Made by a program: the position numbers and the translations under genes. A stretch of DNA of 64,000 nt from Papio anubis (lineage: Eukaryota; Chordata; Mammalia; Primates; Cercopithecidae): assembly GCF_008728515.1 (NCBI RefSeq), contig NW_022161834.1, positions 1 through 64,000 of the forward strand. Direction: 5' to 3'. The notes beneath the pieces were generated by a model. That model worked only from the letters and a program-made list of their open reading frames with translations. It was not told the DNA's origin and ran no database searches. Each line of letters opens with the position of its first letter. The stretch's first letter is position 1. Positions 49,594-62,045 of this stretch are shown one piece after another.

Positions 49594-49636
<43 letters not shown>
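49565..49636. repeat. Compound tetranucleotide microsatellite (GTAT)8(CTAT)10
   Basis: Eight GTAT units then ten CTAT units without interruption. Confidence 0.95.
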
Positions 49637-49639
<3 letters not shown>

Positions 49640-49785
49640 CTGTCTTGTTCTATTGCCCAGACTGGAGTGCAGAGGTGCGATCATAGCTCACTGCAGCCTA
49701 GAACTCCTGGGCTCAAGCCAATTGTCTCACTTTAGCCTCTTAAGTGGCTGGGACCAGAGCTGTGCGTTACCACATCTGGCTGGCT
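49640..49785 (-). mobile_element. Alu monomer fragment
   Basis: Diverged single arm next to the tetranucleotide repeat. Confidence 0.65.
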
Positions 49786-49903
49786 ATTTTTTTCATATTC
49801 TGGTTAACAAGGTGTCAAACACAAAATGCTTCACGATTTGGTTGTCTAAGATATTTTAGACACACATTAATCCATTTCAAAGATTAAAATATACTTTAAT
49901 ATT

Positions 49904-50205
49904 TCTTTTTTTTTTTTTTTTTTTGAGATGGAGTCTCCCTCTGTTGCCCAGGCTAGAGTGCAGTGGCATGATTTCAGCTCATTGCAACCTCCGCCTCCTG
50001 GGTTCAAGTGATTCTTCTGCCTCAGTCTCCTGAGTAGCTGGGACTACAGGCGCATGCCACCATGCCCACTAGTTCTTGTAGTTTTAGTAGAGATAGGGTT
50101 TCACCCTATTGGCCAGGCTGGTCTCAAACTTCTGACCTCATGATCCACCCACCTCGGCATCCCAAAGTGCTGGGATTACAGGCGTGAGCCATCACGCCCA
50201 GCTAC
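49904..50205 (-). mobile_element. AluS
   Basis: Full-length antisense Alu, 370 bp from exon 7. Confidence 0.85.
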
Positions 50206-50576
50206 TTCAATATTTCTATAGGTGCCTAGTTCCTAAAGGATTTTAAGGTCATAATATGCAATGACTGCAGATGCAAAAGTTTTAGAAAATGTATCCTAAG
50301 CACAGAAAAAACCCTAAATATTCAGTTAGTCAAATGCCAAACTTATCTTGTTTCTTTCTCTGAAAATTGTAATGCTGACAAAATTCCAGATAACTTACAG
50401 CATCTGAGAGTTTGGTTCTGAAGTTTTACTATTGCATTGTAACTATAATTTTGCTCATTAACTGTGTAGAATGTAAGTTTACCAGATCTAAAAAATTGTT
50501 AGCTAAAGAAACAAATTAAATAGAGCCTCCAGTGGATTAAATAACTTTATGTTATATTTCTAAGAATTCTACTCAC

Positions 50577-50684
50577 AATGGCCACAGGGTCATTGCTGCG
50601 AGTTGCGGCCAGGCTGAACTTCTTCACGTGAGTGTTGGTCTCCAGAGCCTTTGCAAATTCCCTCAGGGTTGGAATTGGAATGTT
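50577..50684 (-). CDS. TMOD2: TMOD2 coding exon 7 (residues 209-244)
   Basis: This exon is 108 bp, exactly 36 codons, with a gtcttag acceptor and a GCCATT|gtgagt donor. It encodes NIPIPTLREFAKALETNTHV then KKFSLAATRSNDPVAI, one complete leucine-rich repeat (helix REFAKALETN, strand VKKFSLAATRS). Family knowledge places it on the surface that contacts the terminal actin subunits. Both boundaries are phase 0. The following intron is the largest visible one (about 15.7 kb) and contains the full-length L1. Confidence 0.97.
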
Positions 50685-50999
50685 CTAAGACAGAGAAGAC
50701 ATGGCTAGTTGATGACCCAGTCTATGGCACACTCTTGCCAAGGTAAGAACCCACAACCTTTAAATACCATATGTATGTAGATAAATACAAGATATCCCTT
50801 CTAAATGAGGGTCGTTACCTACCCTTCAGCAACCAAGCTATCCTGAGCCAACAGCACCACTTAGTGTCCAATAGGGGAATCTAGTCTACCACTATGGTAC
50901 CTCTTGAGTGTTGTCTTTCTGTTTTCCCTTACCAAGAAAGTATGCACATACTACACTTCCCTCTTTTTATTTTTCACTCTGTATTCTAGCCAGACCGAT

Positions 51000-51330
51000 A
51001 TACTTGCCATTGTTTTAATATACCACAGTCTTTCTCTTTTTCAGACCTTTATATATGCTTTCCCCTTAGCCTGGAAATTCCTTTTGTCCTTTTCTCTGAT
51101 TAATTCCTACTCATCTTTCAAGACTCAGATGTAATATCATCTCCTTTGTTTACTGGATCTCCTAGGTAGCATTAAAATTTTTCTTTCTTGCAATTCAATG
51201 ACATTTGGGGGCTCACCACATCATGTTATAATTATCTGTTTAGTGTTTTTCTCCTAGTATAATATTTTTCAGAGTAAAGACTGAAAAAATCTTATTCATC
51301 TTTTAGTCCTTTTTCTAGATCATTTACCAC
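51000..51330 (+). mobile_element. L2 relic
   Basis: agcctggaaattccttttgt and tttcaagactcagatgtaat are L2 3'-end wording. Confidence 0.65.
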
Positions 51331-51576
51331 AGTAATGACCACTGGGGAAGGAGACAATATGGGGTGCAGTTAGAAGTGGAGAAGAGTCCTGGCTGCACTA
51401 TAGGCTAGCTCTATGACCTTAACAACTCTTTAAGTCCCACTAATAATTAAATGAGATAATAAATTCCAAGTATTTAGTAAAGGACATGGCATATAGTATG
51501 CACTCAATAAAAGTTGGTTATTATTAAATGCTAAGAACTGGCCCAAAAAGAATAAACAAAAGAGACTTCAGGTAAT

Positions 51577-51580
<4 letters not shown>

Positions 51581-51615
<35 letters not shown>

Positions 51616-51631
51616 CTCTCTCTCTCTCTCT
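51581..51631. repeat. Compound (AC)16(TC) microsatellite
   Basis: Sixteen AC units run straight into a CT/TC run of about 20 bp. Confidence 0.95.
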
Positions 51632-51639
51632 TCTACTCT

Positions 51640-52055
51640 TTCCCTTTGAGAGTGGCATGACTTATCAAACTGAATAAAGTGGAAGTAACAAACATGTTCA
51701 GTAACTTCAGAAACCGGGTCAAAACAGGTATTGTGGCTTCCTGCTTTCTCATCTTTCTGTCTTCGATCACTCGCTCTGGGGAGCCACATGGTGAGAAATG
51801 GAGGCCTCTTCCCAACAGCCACATGAATCTGCCATCTTAGAATTGGATCCTCCTGCCCCGGGCAAGCCTGGTACTGCAGCCTTGGATGACAACTTCACTG
51901 TCACCTCATTTGAGACCCTGAGCCACACTATCCAGCTAGCTACTACCAGATTCCTGACACTGAAAAATTGTGTGTGAAATAATAAATGTCTGTTGTTTGA
52001 AGCCTCTAAGTTTTGGAGTAATCTGTTACTCAGCAATAGATATAACTAATGTACT
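51640..52055 (+). mobile_element. MaLR (MLT1-type) solo LTR
   Basis: It contains gccatcttagaattggatcc, gaccctgagccacac, an aataaatgtctgttgtttga segment and the end cagcaatagataactaat in variant form, typical of MLT1 LTRs. No internal viral genes are present. Confidence 0.75.
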
Positions 52056-52264
52056 ACGCTTAACTCAGGTATGGTGATTCTTTTCAAATAATTATAGAAA
52101 TCACTGTTTTCCAAAACCCACTTCTTTTGAATAGGATACCTTGACTCCAACTCAGTGACTACAAAGAACTGCAAACAGGTGTGAAAACAAGCAATTGGTC
52201 ATCTCTGGTAAGTTTTCTGACCTCATGATAAATTAAGTGACTGATGATAATCACAATGAAATAC

Positions 52265-52395
52265 CTTAATGTTGTTGAGGTTGACTTCTTGCAAGCTAGG
52301 ATCATTGGCTTTCATCTGCTGCAGGCTTATTTCCACATTTGTGGGATTGGGTGGTTCCTCAAATACTGGCTTTACCTTTTCACCTTTGACAACAT
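52265..52395 (-). CDS. TMOD2: TMOD2 coding exon 6 (residues 165-208)
   Basis: This 131-bp exon is flanked by a ttttag acceptor and an ATTAAG|gtattt donor. It encodes VVKGEKVKPVFEEPPNPTNV followed by EISLQQMKANDPSLQEVNLN and NIK. The PPNPTNVE segment and the start of the first LxxVNLNNI leucine-rich repeat mark the beginning of the compact C-terminal leucine-rich domain, which holds actin-binding site 2. The exon ends exactly on a codon boundary (phase 0), as in the rest of the gene's second half. Confidence 0.97.
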
Positions 52396-52899
52396 CTAAA
52401 ACACAATTTTTCATTTTAAAAAATGCAAAGTCTCTCCTATGAAAATCAGTGGCGACTTCCCAAAAAATGACATATCTTTCATATGCTCTGATTCCAATAA
52501 GACTTTAATAGCAATGACAGTAGGTTTATTCTCAGCTGAGCAAGCATGGGAGTGGTGTAGCTCTGAGTCACAGTTTGGAAGGCTGGTGTTTCTCAACTGC
52601 AATGAGAATTCCCTGGGGCTAACACTGCATGGAGCCAAAAGTTCAGGAGGCCCTGCAGCAAACTCCAATGTTCAAAATATCCATGGGCAGTTATTGCTGC
52701 TCCATATGGACATCTGTCAGACTATACTAACTAGACTTCAGGATCTGAGATACAAATCAGACACCACAATAAGTCTTCACTTCCCAAACTCTAATACCCC
52801 TCTGGCCTCTTGATTATACCCTACCCTCCTCTGAGTTCTATTCTGGAGCTTTAGTTTTAAGGAAGGTATGGGAAGAGAAAGGGATAAAAAAGAAGAATG

Positions 52900-53435
52900 G
52901 AAGTTAACAGAGATACAAAGGATTAACATCCCAACATACACAGAGCTCCTACAAATCAATAAGGCGACCCAATTAAAAATGAACCAATAATACAATCAGA
53001 AGAATCTGTCACTCAACCAAAAATATAAAAAAGTAACTAAGCTCCAAAATAAAGAAAGGAGATACCATTTCATTAACAAACAAGTGTGAAACAAGATAAC
53101 ATTTGGAGTTGGCAACAATGTGGAGGAAAAAGCATCTTCCTACTTCTCTGTAAGTGAGAATGTGATCTGATGCAAATGTTTTGGGAGAGTAATTTGGCAT
53201 TATCTATTACAATTTAAGATGTGCATGTTCTATGACCCAGCAATTCTACAGAAGTCTTATCTACAAAAATAGCACAGATACATAAAGATATATACTCACG
53301 GATATTCCCTGTTCCCTGATATATTACTTGTGACAGCAAAACATGATAAAATGTCCATCAATATGAAAATGGGTAAATAAAGTATAGCATCATCACATAA
53401 CAACTCATTGTCTATTCATTAAAAGAATCTATTCA
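52900..53435 (+). mobile_element. L1M fragment
   Basis: agctcctacaaatcaataag, ttggcaacaatgtggagg and tgtccatcaatatgaaaatg are plus-strand L1 ORF2-end wording. Confidence 0.75.
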
Positions 53436-53436
53436 C

Positions 53437-53733
53437 GAGCCAGGCATGGTAGCTCACACCTATAATCCCAGCACTTTGGGAGGCTGAAGCAGGAGAGTTG
53501 CTTGAGGCCAGAAGTTTGAGACCAGGCTGGGCAACACAGTGAGACCCAGTCTCTACAATAAATTTTAAAAATTGGCCAGGTGTAATTTTGCCTGTAGTCC
53601 TAGCTGCTCAGGGGACTAAGGTAGGAGAATCCCTTGATCCCAGGAGTTTGAGGCTGCAGTCAGCCTTGGTAGTGACGCTGGACTCTAGCCTGGACAACAG
53701 AATGAGACCCTGTCTCAAAAAAAAAAAAAAAAG
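53437..53733 (+). mobile_element. AluJ
   Basis: Old dimeric Alu with A-tail. Confidence 0.82.
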
Positions 53734-53974
53734 ATCTTCATTATCTATCCATTAAAAAAGTTATCTACTCATTAAAAGAATGAAGGAAACCTATAGGTAC
53801 TGATAAGAGACCACAATTTGAAGACAAGTTAATATTTGTGTGTATTTGTACATATAAACGACCAGAAGGTTATGCATCAGATTGTTAACAGCAAACATTG
53901 TCAGAATGTTACCCTTTGATGCTGAAGCTAAAAAGGATGAGCATTTTTTATCCATAAGCATAAGAAACAAGAAA

Positions 53975-54188
53975 GGCCAGCCTAGGCAACATAGCAAGAT
54001 CCTGTCTCTACAAAATAAAAATAAAAATAATTAACTGAGTGTGGTGGCATGCACCTGTAGTCCCAGCTACTCAGGAGGCTGACGGGGAGGATTGCTTGAG
54101 TCCAGCAGCCAGAAGCTACAAAGAGCTATGATTGCACCATTGTACTCCAGCCTGGGCAACAGGGCAAGCCTCTATCTCAAAAAATAAA
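53975..54188 (+). mobile_element. AluJ, truncated
   Basis: Right part of an old Alu. Confidence 0.75.
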
Positions 54189-54329
54189 AGGAATATTGCT
54201 CATTGTGTGTCTAAATTACCACTATAAATAATATTTCATATATATGCTACTGAGATTAGAACACATCTCCCAAGTCTCTATTAAAGTGAATAAAATAAAA
54301 TTAACCTAAGAAAAGTTGTAATCCTAAAA

Positions 54330-54479
54330 ATGAGCTGGGTGTGGTGGCACACGCCGGTAGTCCCAACTACTCATGAGGCTGAGGCAGGAGAACTGCTTGA
54401 ACCCAGAAGGTGGAGGTTGCAGTGAGCCGAGATCGTGCCACTGCACTACAGCCTGGGTGACGAAACAAGACTCCATCTC

Positions 54480-54507
<28 letters not shown>
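54330..54507 (+). mobile_element. Alu right part, truncated
   Basis: Starts in mid-element (atgagctgggtgtggtggca) and ends in a 28-bp A-tail. Confidence 0.8.
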
Positions 54508-54510
<3 letters not shown>

Positions 54511-54569
54511 GTAATTTTCTATGAGTTTTCAAAGCATATGGATTACACTGTACTGAAATGACCTGAATA

Positions 54570-54700
54570 TTGGTCCTTCCTTACCCTGGACAGATAAATT
54601 TCTTTGGGCAGGGACCATTTTCATCTTTGTACCTAATCCTAGAACATTCCTGACACATAGCAGGTATTTAGTGGATGACTGACGAATGAATGAATAAAAA
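54570..54700 (+). mobile_element. L2 tail
   Basis: tttctttgggcagggaccat, then agcaggtatttagtggatga and gaatgaatgaa, is an L2 end. Confidence 0.7.
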
Positions 54701-55244
54701 AGTCTAATTAATTGTTTACTGCTACAGGAAATGGTGACATAGAAGATGGTGGTGTGGAATGTCCTGTGCACGTAAGTCCATGCCAGCATGTCTTTCATGC
54801 CCTCTGAGGGAAGTGGGCATTCAAATTCTAATGACAAGCGTCTATTACTGAGACAAAAAGACACTCAAATAGAGAAGGGAACTTATTTAAGCTACCATAG
54901 TTGATTAAAACATCCTTAGGAACATGAAACTCTGCATTTTGTGATGACTAAGCAATCTCATATCAGCAATTTTTTTTTCATGAATATGGATTATACCATT
55001 TAATGCAGACCCATATATCAACAATTTCATCTTCTGACTAAACAGACCTACCAAGAAAGTGTTCTGGGCAACACACACTGATTTGTACTAGTTTCACCGC
55101 CAGATGGAGCTCTCATTGTCAGCTGCTCCATATCCTAGCCAAATAACAGAGTGCAAAGCCTGCAAAAGTCAACAGGCCTCTCTCCTGCCAGCAACCCTGG
55201 AGGCTCCAAAGCTTTACAAAACCACAGATTCCACATCAACTTAC

Positions 55245-55331
55245 TTCTGACAGGCCCTTTGCCACCTTTACTGTTGGCTGTTTCTTCGTCGAACTTTGGA
55301 TTGTTGAGCAAATTGTGTACTCCAAGGACAG
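55245..55331 (-). CDS. TMOD2: TMOD2 coding exon 5 (residues 136-164)
   Basis: This is the shortest internal coding exon (87 bp), with a tttttag acceptor and an AGAA|gtaagt donor. It completes Ala 136 and encodes VLGVHNLLNNPKFDEETAN then SKGGKGPVR. VLGVHNLL ends the second tropomyosin-binding region. The Gly/Lys-rich SKGGKGPVR stretch is the flexible linker ahead of the leucine-rich repeat domain and is the paralogue-specific part of the protein. Its length is a multiple of three but it is flanked by phase-1 introns, so skipping would keep the frame. Skipping here is only a possibility; I see no evidence for it. Confidence 0.96.
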
Positions 55332-56169
55332 CTAAAAACAGACAGTCAACAAATGAGCATTATGTTTGGAGAAGCACATGAGGATGTCCACATTGTTAAT
55401 ATGCCCCTTGAAGAACAATTCTTTACATCATAAATGTTAAGTCCCTGAGTCCTCTTTCCTTGCACAGTGTGTGGTACATGTATAGTGTTAAATACACTTA
55501 TTTGAAAACCCTCCTTTCAAGACCACCAGTAATCTTCATGTCTTTCTACATCTCCACATGTAGAACCATTTAGGGTCTGAGCAACGGTGGCCTAGTTATG
55601 GCCACAGTTTACTGAAAATCTGCCTAGACCTCCTAGTTAAATAGACTCAACTTTTCAGTTTTCTCATCTGTAAAATGAGAAGGTAGGACTGAGACTAATG
55701 ATTTTCAAGATCTAACATTATATAGATGACTGCATATATTTTTCCAGAGGCCTCTTTCAATGTCAGCCTCCTCATCTCTCAGTACCAAATATAATTGTCT
55801 CTAGAGCATTCCAGGGTGGGGAAAAAAAAGCAACATCAGCAATAAAAGGTCAGTTAAGCGTACTGAGATTTTCAGCTTCCTGTATTACACAGAACTTGCA
55901 CCAGGAGGCAGCGTAGGATGCAGGAACAACACTGGGGAAGAACGAACGCGGGGCTGGACTGAACCTGCAACTTCTATGCAGATTTCCCTTTGCTAATGAA
56001 ATTCTAGATGACATTGGCCACCTGGAGAAGGATCCCAGAAGGGATAATATTCTGTTGACAGGTGGCAGAGGAGTGCCTCTGAGATGCTCATCAGCTCTAC
56101 TGTAAGCTACATATCGAAGGAGGGAGGCAGCTGGCACAGCACAAGGAAGGGCAAATGGTCAGAGCTAGC

Positions 56170-56380
56170 AAGGACCTGGTGAAGAGGGGGACTTGGGAGC
56201 AGTCAAGAATCCTGACTCTGACACATGTTAAACTGTGTGACTTGGGAAGTTGTTAAATGCCTGAGTCTCCGTTTCCTCATCCGTAAAACAGGGATAATAA
56301 TTATACTTTACTACCAAGATTAAATGACTTTCTATGTGTCAGGCACCATTCTAAGTGCTTTACAAATTCTTGTTAAATAA
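56170..56380 (+). repeat. MIR copy
   Basis: tgactctgacacatgttaaa, ctgagtctccgtttcctcat and aaaacagggataataat fit MIR. Confidence 0.75.
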
Positions 56381-56399
56381 ATAAGAATTTGTCACTGTG

Positions 56400-56694
56400 G
56401 GCTGGGCGTGATGGCTCATGCCTGTTATCTCAGCACTTTGGGAGGCCGAGGTGGGTGGATCATGAGGTCAAGAAATCGAGACCATCCTGGCCAACATGGC
56501 GAAGCCTTGTCTCTACAAAAAATACAAAAATTAGCTGGGTGTGGTGGCGGGCCCCTGTAATCCCAGCTACTTGGGAGGCTGAGGCAGGTAGGCGCTTGAA
56601 CTCGGTAGGCGGAGGTTGCAGTGAGCAGAGATTGTGCCACTGCACTCCAGCCTGGGTGACAGAGTGAGACTCCGTCTCAAAAAAAAAAAAAATA
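56400..56694 (+). mobile_element. AluS
   Basis: Full length, starts ggctgggcgtgatggctca. Confidence 0.85.
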
Positions 56695-58425
56695 ATTTGT
56701 CACTGTGTCTCTGTGAAGGGGACAGGAGAAGGAGAAGGTGTCCCATTTGATAAACACTGAGGCCATACAACGAACACATCTTCTTGCTCTGGCTCCATGC
56801 TCACCAAGTAACTTCTAATTACAATTTGGCTCCTACTGCCAGGTTTTCGTTTTTCTCTGTTATCTGTGAATTGGGCTAATGGATCAGTTCCCACCACTTT
56901 GCTCCAATCTGACTACTTCCATGTATACTGATAAGATCAGATTTCCAGTCCAGAGCTCCCACAGTTTAGGGCCAGGAACTAGACTCCGGATGGTGACCAC
57001 ACTGACACCCAGCCAGTCTAAGAGGCGCTGTCTTGCAGGTCAACTACCACTCTCTTGAAGAACTTTCTCTTTGCTCTCTATCTGCCACAATAACATGGGC
57101 AATACGCCGACACTCTTTCTTATCTAAAACTCAATGGCTGCCAGCCCATCTGCCCATGGGGCTGCCTTCAGTCTTCCAGAAGGGTCCACCCTAAAGAAGA
57201 TGCTGCCAACACCCCCAGCCAAGCTTCCTTCTGAATTCCTAGGGAACACAGGACGAGGGAGGGAAGCTGAGTAAGGATGAACAAGGACAGTTTTCTATTT
57301 GGATTCTCTCTCCAGTTTTACTGTATGAATTTCAGGATCTAGTATCTTCCAAATAATTGGTGTTTTTCTCTTTTTCCTTTCTCAAGGCGTTTCCTGGGAG
57401 TTCAAGTTCAGCCTGGCATTCTCCCTCTGGGCAATTCCGGTAGAGACCATGAAGCAACCCCTGGGAGGACCAGTAACCATAACAGGATCCCTCCACAGCA
57501 ACCCCAGGGCTAAGACCAGTGCGTGCAAAACACCTTCTTCACCAGGTGAAGCAAGGGCCTCAACTCCCGCAGTGGCCAATATTAAGTTCACAAACATGGG
57601 AACTTCCTGACATCATCACAGAAGGAACGAGAATGGAATTGAGATGGCTGGTACATATTAGAATAAGGCTGGTTCTCCTGGGAGGAAAGAGGTGATTATT
57701 ATATCTGTCTTCCAATGGAATAAAAATTATTGCTAAAGCTGTGGATTTGTTTTTAAAGCGCCTCTATCCTGTGGGGATCTAATAACCCTGTGTATGTAGA
57801 AGGAAGATCTAATGTATAAATATACTGGTACATGCAGAAAATCTTTCTTGAAGGCTATACAAGACACGAGAGTGGGCCTAGGCAATTAAGGTCGAGAGAC
57901 TTACTTTTCATTACACATTCTTTTGTACTCTTTGACTTTTTTCTATCCGCATTTTAAATAATAATCATTACAATCATTATTATGTTGCTATTGTTAAGAC
58001 TAGAAGGCTAACAGACCTCTTAGCATTTTCTGAATCAAAATGGAACAGTGACCGTGGGAAGAACCAGAACTTCATAGAAATGTTGTGATGATAAAATGCC
58101 AAATGTGAAAGCTCCTTAGAAAGCAAAAGAGCTGTTGTTTTATTCTTTAAGTTCTCAACACTCCTTCATATTTGTTTGCTTTAATTTCTCACAGTAACTC
58201 TTTGAGTTTTGCGGGATGGGTATTATTTGCAGCTGAAATAGAGCAACATAACATTTGCTTAGAGAGGTTAAGTCACCTGCATTAAGACTGACAGCTCCAT
58301 AATGGCTGGTGTCAATCTGCTATTCTCCTACCTACAGAGAAGCTCAAAGGCTGCTGGCATGGGTGCTAGTGAATGCTGGGAGGTCATGGAGCTAGACAGG
58401 AAAGTTCCCAGAGTTCAAGACTAAC

Positions 58426-58548
58426 CTGCAAGATCATAGAGTTCGGTGTCAGAGGCACTGGCCAAAGCTTCTTCCAGTTCTGGGTCAAGGGTCACTTTTT
58501 CTTCTTTACGAGTTTCTACAGGCTTTTCTTTAGGGATAAAGACTCTCC
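58426..58548 (-). CDS. TMOD2: TMOD2 coding exon 4 (residues 95-135)
   Basis: This 123-bp exon follows a tttaaag acceptor and ends with a TTGCAG|gttag donor. It encodes RVFIPKEKPVETRKEEK followed by VTLDPELEEALASASDTEL and YDLA, with split codons at both ends (Gly 95 and Ala 136). The acidic LDPELEEALASASD helix is the part of tropomodulins assigned to the second tropomyosin-binding site, next to the linker into the leucine-rich domain. The basic KPVETRKEEK linker is the more variable segment within the family. The frame is intact and no unusual feature is seen. Confidence 0.97.
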
Positions 58549-60119
58549 CTTTAAATCAGAAGAAAAACAAAAATATTGAGTACTACTGCCTTACGGGTAG
58601 GGTAAGTAGACTGAGCAGAGAATGCAGTTCTGGCCATTGAGACTCATATGATTAAGCCAGTTCACATCCAACTGAGATTCCTGGATGGCCAGGACGGTGC
58701 CAACATCAATAAGTCACTGTCAGAGGGAAGGAACACTGCAGGAGGAATCCTGCATTCTGCCACACAGAGATCTGAGACTATAGTCCTTAAACACAGAGGG
58801 CAATGGTGGCTTCTACCCCTTTCCTATTGGCGGTACTGCCCTTTGGTCTGGGCAGGAGAGGTTCTGCCCTGCGTCGTGCACTTTATAGGACCCCATACTA
58901 GTCTTCCTGTAGCTGCACCTCTCCCCTCCAGGGGAGAAACCATGAGGCCAAAGGGATATTCCCATCTAGCATATAGGCCACTTTCTAGACTACACTTCAG
59001 GAACCTAGGACCCTGGAATGTCTTGCCCAAAGAGTCCCGTGCCTGCCTCTAGGGCCTCCATAAGCCCCTTCCCATGTCTATCCTCCTGAAGGCAGGTCAC
59101 GCTGCTGGGTGTGTACCCCCAGGTCAAGGGGAGGCTATTTGTGGGGGAGCCTGGATGAAGCTTGGATATGTGGGCTTGGGTGTCCAACATGTGTGTTTGA
59201 GGCCCTGGCAGTGTGGGACAGATCAATATCCCTGCATGGAACTCTTGGAAGTCCAAGAATCCTGGCCTTCTGGGTATATCTAAAGGAGGATACAGCATAT
59301 TTTAATGGTTTGTTAGCCTTTAAATATTTGGAAAATATTTAAATATTTGGCTGGCTTGATCATAGCTAACACATCCACTTCCCACACGTGCACCCAGGAC
59401 AAGCTAGAGCCATGATCAAAACACCCCAGAGCATTCATATTCCTTTCTAATTCTTCCCAGCTTTTGACTCTTGGTTTCTCTCTTTTTTGAAGCTGGTCTT
59501 ACTTTTTGGGCATAATCTTTGAAATTGCTCTCTTCCATTTTGATTTTTAGAGTTCCCTAAAGGCTCATCTGGCTCCAGTTTCAGTCCATTGGGACCCAAG
59601 TTCTCTCCAGGTCTCCTTGGCTAGGCTGGCTTATCCCACTCCCATAGGAAAGGAAAGGGTCCAACCCGAAGTCAATAACCCTCCTGCATGAGAACTCTCC
59701 AGGAGACTTCCCTGATTACAAGGGCTGTGTATTTCTTGTTTTACCATATTGTCAAATGGCTGGATGAGTAAACAGGAGCGTGTCAGAGCTGGGCACTCCA
59801 GACAGGAAAGAAACGCACTGCTTGTGGTCAGTCTGGGGCATCCTGGCAACAAGGTCGTTATCACTGACATGCATCCTACTTCCTGCCTTGGGATCACTTT
59901 AGCTGCCACATTTCTCAGAAAGAAGGAAAATACACTGGGAAACAAAGTAGGAGGATGGCCAGAAGATAGAAAATGGAAAAAGAAATCAACTAATCAGTAA
60001 CATCTCAAATACTGGGGTTCATCTCAGACTTAATATTCCTAGTATCTATGGCCTGAAACATTTTCTTTCTGGCCAAGATGATCTTAGGTCTAGAGTCAAA
60101 ATAAGATTTCTTTCCTTAT

Positions 60120-60283
60120 TTTTTCGTTTTTAAAGACAGGGTCTCACTCCCTCACCCTGGCTGGAGTGCAGTGGTGCAATCATAACTCACTGTAACCTTG
60201 ACCTTCTGGGCTCGAGCAATCCTCCTGCCTTGGCCTCCCAAAGTGCTGGGATTACAGGCATGAGGCACTGTGCCCAACCTAAT
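60120..60283 (-). mobile_element. AluJ, internally deleted
   Basis: Poly-T end joined to the right-arm end. Confidence 0.75.
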
Positions 60284-60984
60284 ATAGGATTTTCTAAGTT
60301 CCTCTTTCCTGGTACTAAACATGAGGTACGCAGCTATTGGTATTCAGGAGAACTGCTGATACAGAGCCATTCCTGGAGGTCCAACCAAATAACAAGTTCT
60401 AAGCAAAACTCTGCACCACAGTAAAATCTAGCCCAGGAACCTGAGGTGCGCCAGCACATAGTATTCAGCACTGCGGACCTCACTGAGGACCTCATAGCAG
60501 CTTCCCGCTGCTCCTGGATGGTCTCACTGGTCCTTCTGGGGGCCCTGCATACTCTTCACTCTGCTCTGCTGCTCTGATTATAAAACTTGCTCCCTGCTCA
60601 TTTTATTCAATTGTGCTACTTCTCAACCTTCTCCTAAGCTACACTATGCAATCATATACCCTTTTTATATCTCTATTACTCAGACAGCTCCTACGTTCCT
60701 AACTCTCCCACCAACCATCTGGAGATCAATCTTGATCATGAGATAATTTACCATAGCCACTCCTAAGACCTCTACACTAAGAACAAAAGATAATAGCTTT
60801 TCCCTTATTATGCTGTCACTACTTGATGTTAATTGGGACTTTATTGAAGATTTGACATAATTTTTTTCACAACTAAATTAGTCCAATAGCAACTATGCAG
60901 CTATAGAAACAGCTCCATATTTTCACAGTAATCCGTGATTATTTGCCTGGTTTGTAACTGTTCACAATTACTTTATTTATTAAT

Positions 60985-61140
60985 TATTGTTTTGGAGGCA
61001 GGATCTCACTTTATCACCCAGGCTGGAGTGCAGTGGCAGGATCATAGCTCATGGCAATCTTGAACTCCTGGATTCATGGGATCCTTCTGCCTCAGTCTCC
61101 CAAGTGCTGGGATTACAGGTGTGAGCCACGGCATGTGGCC
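60985..61140 (-). mobile_element. Alu, internally deleted
   Basis: ctgggattacaggtgtgagc end present; middle missing. Confidence 0.7.
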
Positions 61141-61749
61141 CAATTTTACTTTCTTAATGACATTCTCAATGGTGCGTGACCCACTGAATGTGCGCAATAC
61201 AGAGGGCAGCCTGGGCATTATGTGACACAAGGCAGTAGCACTCTGCCTCATGCCAACTAGGAGCTGGATGCTCCTGCTCCCACTGCTGCAGTACAGATTT
61301 CTGAGATGCCATTCACTTGAACCCATGTTTATCAAGTGCCTCCCATGCCAGTTTCTGTGCCAGGATAAAAAAAAAGACCCTATCACATGAAAACATGCAA
61401 AAACCAAAGTAAATAAAGTGATAAACATTGTTACAGTGCTGTGAAAGCAATATGCAGCTGTCAGAGTAGAAAGAAGTGAGGTCAGAGAAAGCCCAAGGCC
61501 CTGAAATTTAAGCTGAGACCCTTAGGATGTGAAAAATGGGGACATGAGTCAGAAGGAAGAGTCCATGAGAAGACCAGCCTGAGGGAGGAAAAGAACTCAG
61601 CAGGTTCAGGGAAGTGAATGAAGACAGTGGGGCCTGAGGATTAGCAAGGGAAGGCCAGATGCAGGTAGAGAGCTGGATGGAGGCTATATCTACTTTAAAG
61701 ACCACAGTAAGGATTTGAGACATTAAGAAGGGAAATGCCAAGATTTTGT

Positions 61750-62045
61750 TTGTTTATTTATTTTAAGACAGGGTTCCACTCTGTTGCCCAAGCTGTAGTG
61801 TAGTGGCATGATCACGGCTCACTGCAGCTTTGACCTCCTGGGTTCAAGCAATCCTCCCATATCAGCTCCTAAGTAGCTGGGAACACGGGTGCGCCATCAA
61901 AAGCTTGGCTAATTTTTGTATTTTTTGTAGAGACGGGGTTTTGCCATGTTGCCCAGGCTGGTCTTGAACTCCTGGGCTCGAGTGATCCTCCTGCCTCAGC
62001 CTCCCAAAGTGCAGCAATTACAGGTGTGAGCCACTGCGCCCAGCC
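61750..62045 (-). mobile_element. AluJ
   Basis: Old dimeric antisense Alu. Confidence 0.82.

Larger units (their letters stand above)
34920..50576 (-). other. TMOD2 intron 7
   Basis: The largest visible intron (15.7 kb). It carries MER2, MER5A, MER20, the nested hAT/L1 complex, an L1 3' relic, MIR copies, Alus and two microsatellites. Bases 34930-35970, 36640-37480, 38000-38400 and 47925-48710 show nothing recognisable beyond AT-rich unique DNA. Confidence 0.9.
50685..52264 (-). other. TMOD2 intron 6
   Basis: A 1.6-kb intron with an L2 relic (about 51000-51330), a compound AC/CT microsatellite (51581-51631) and a MaLR LTR (51640-52055). No Alu is present. Confidence 0.9.
52396..55244 (-). 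other. TMOD2 intron 5
   Basis: A 2.85-kb intron with an old plus-strand L1M fragment (52900-53435), three plus-strand Alu-type copies and an L2 tail (54570-54700). Bases 52400-52890 and 54700-55244 hold nothing recognised. Confidence 0.9.
55332..58425 (-). other. TMOD2 intron 4
   Basis: A 3.1-kb intron with one MIR (56170-56380) and one AluS (56398-56692). Bases 55332-56165 and 56700-58425 are unique with no recognised feature. Confidence 0.9.

Noticed and set aside
49565..49636. Regular short repeats considered as a CRISPR-like array
   Set aside because: Pure 4-bp units without spacers: a microsatellite in primate DNA.
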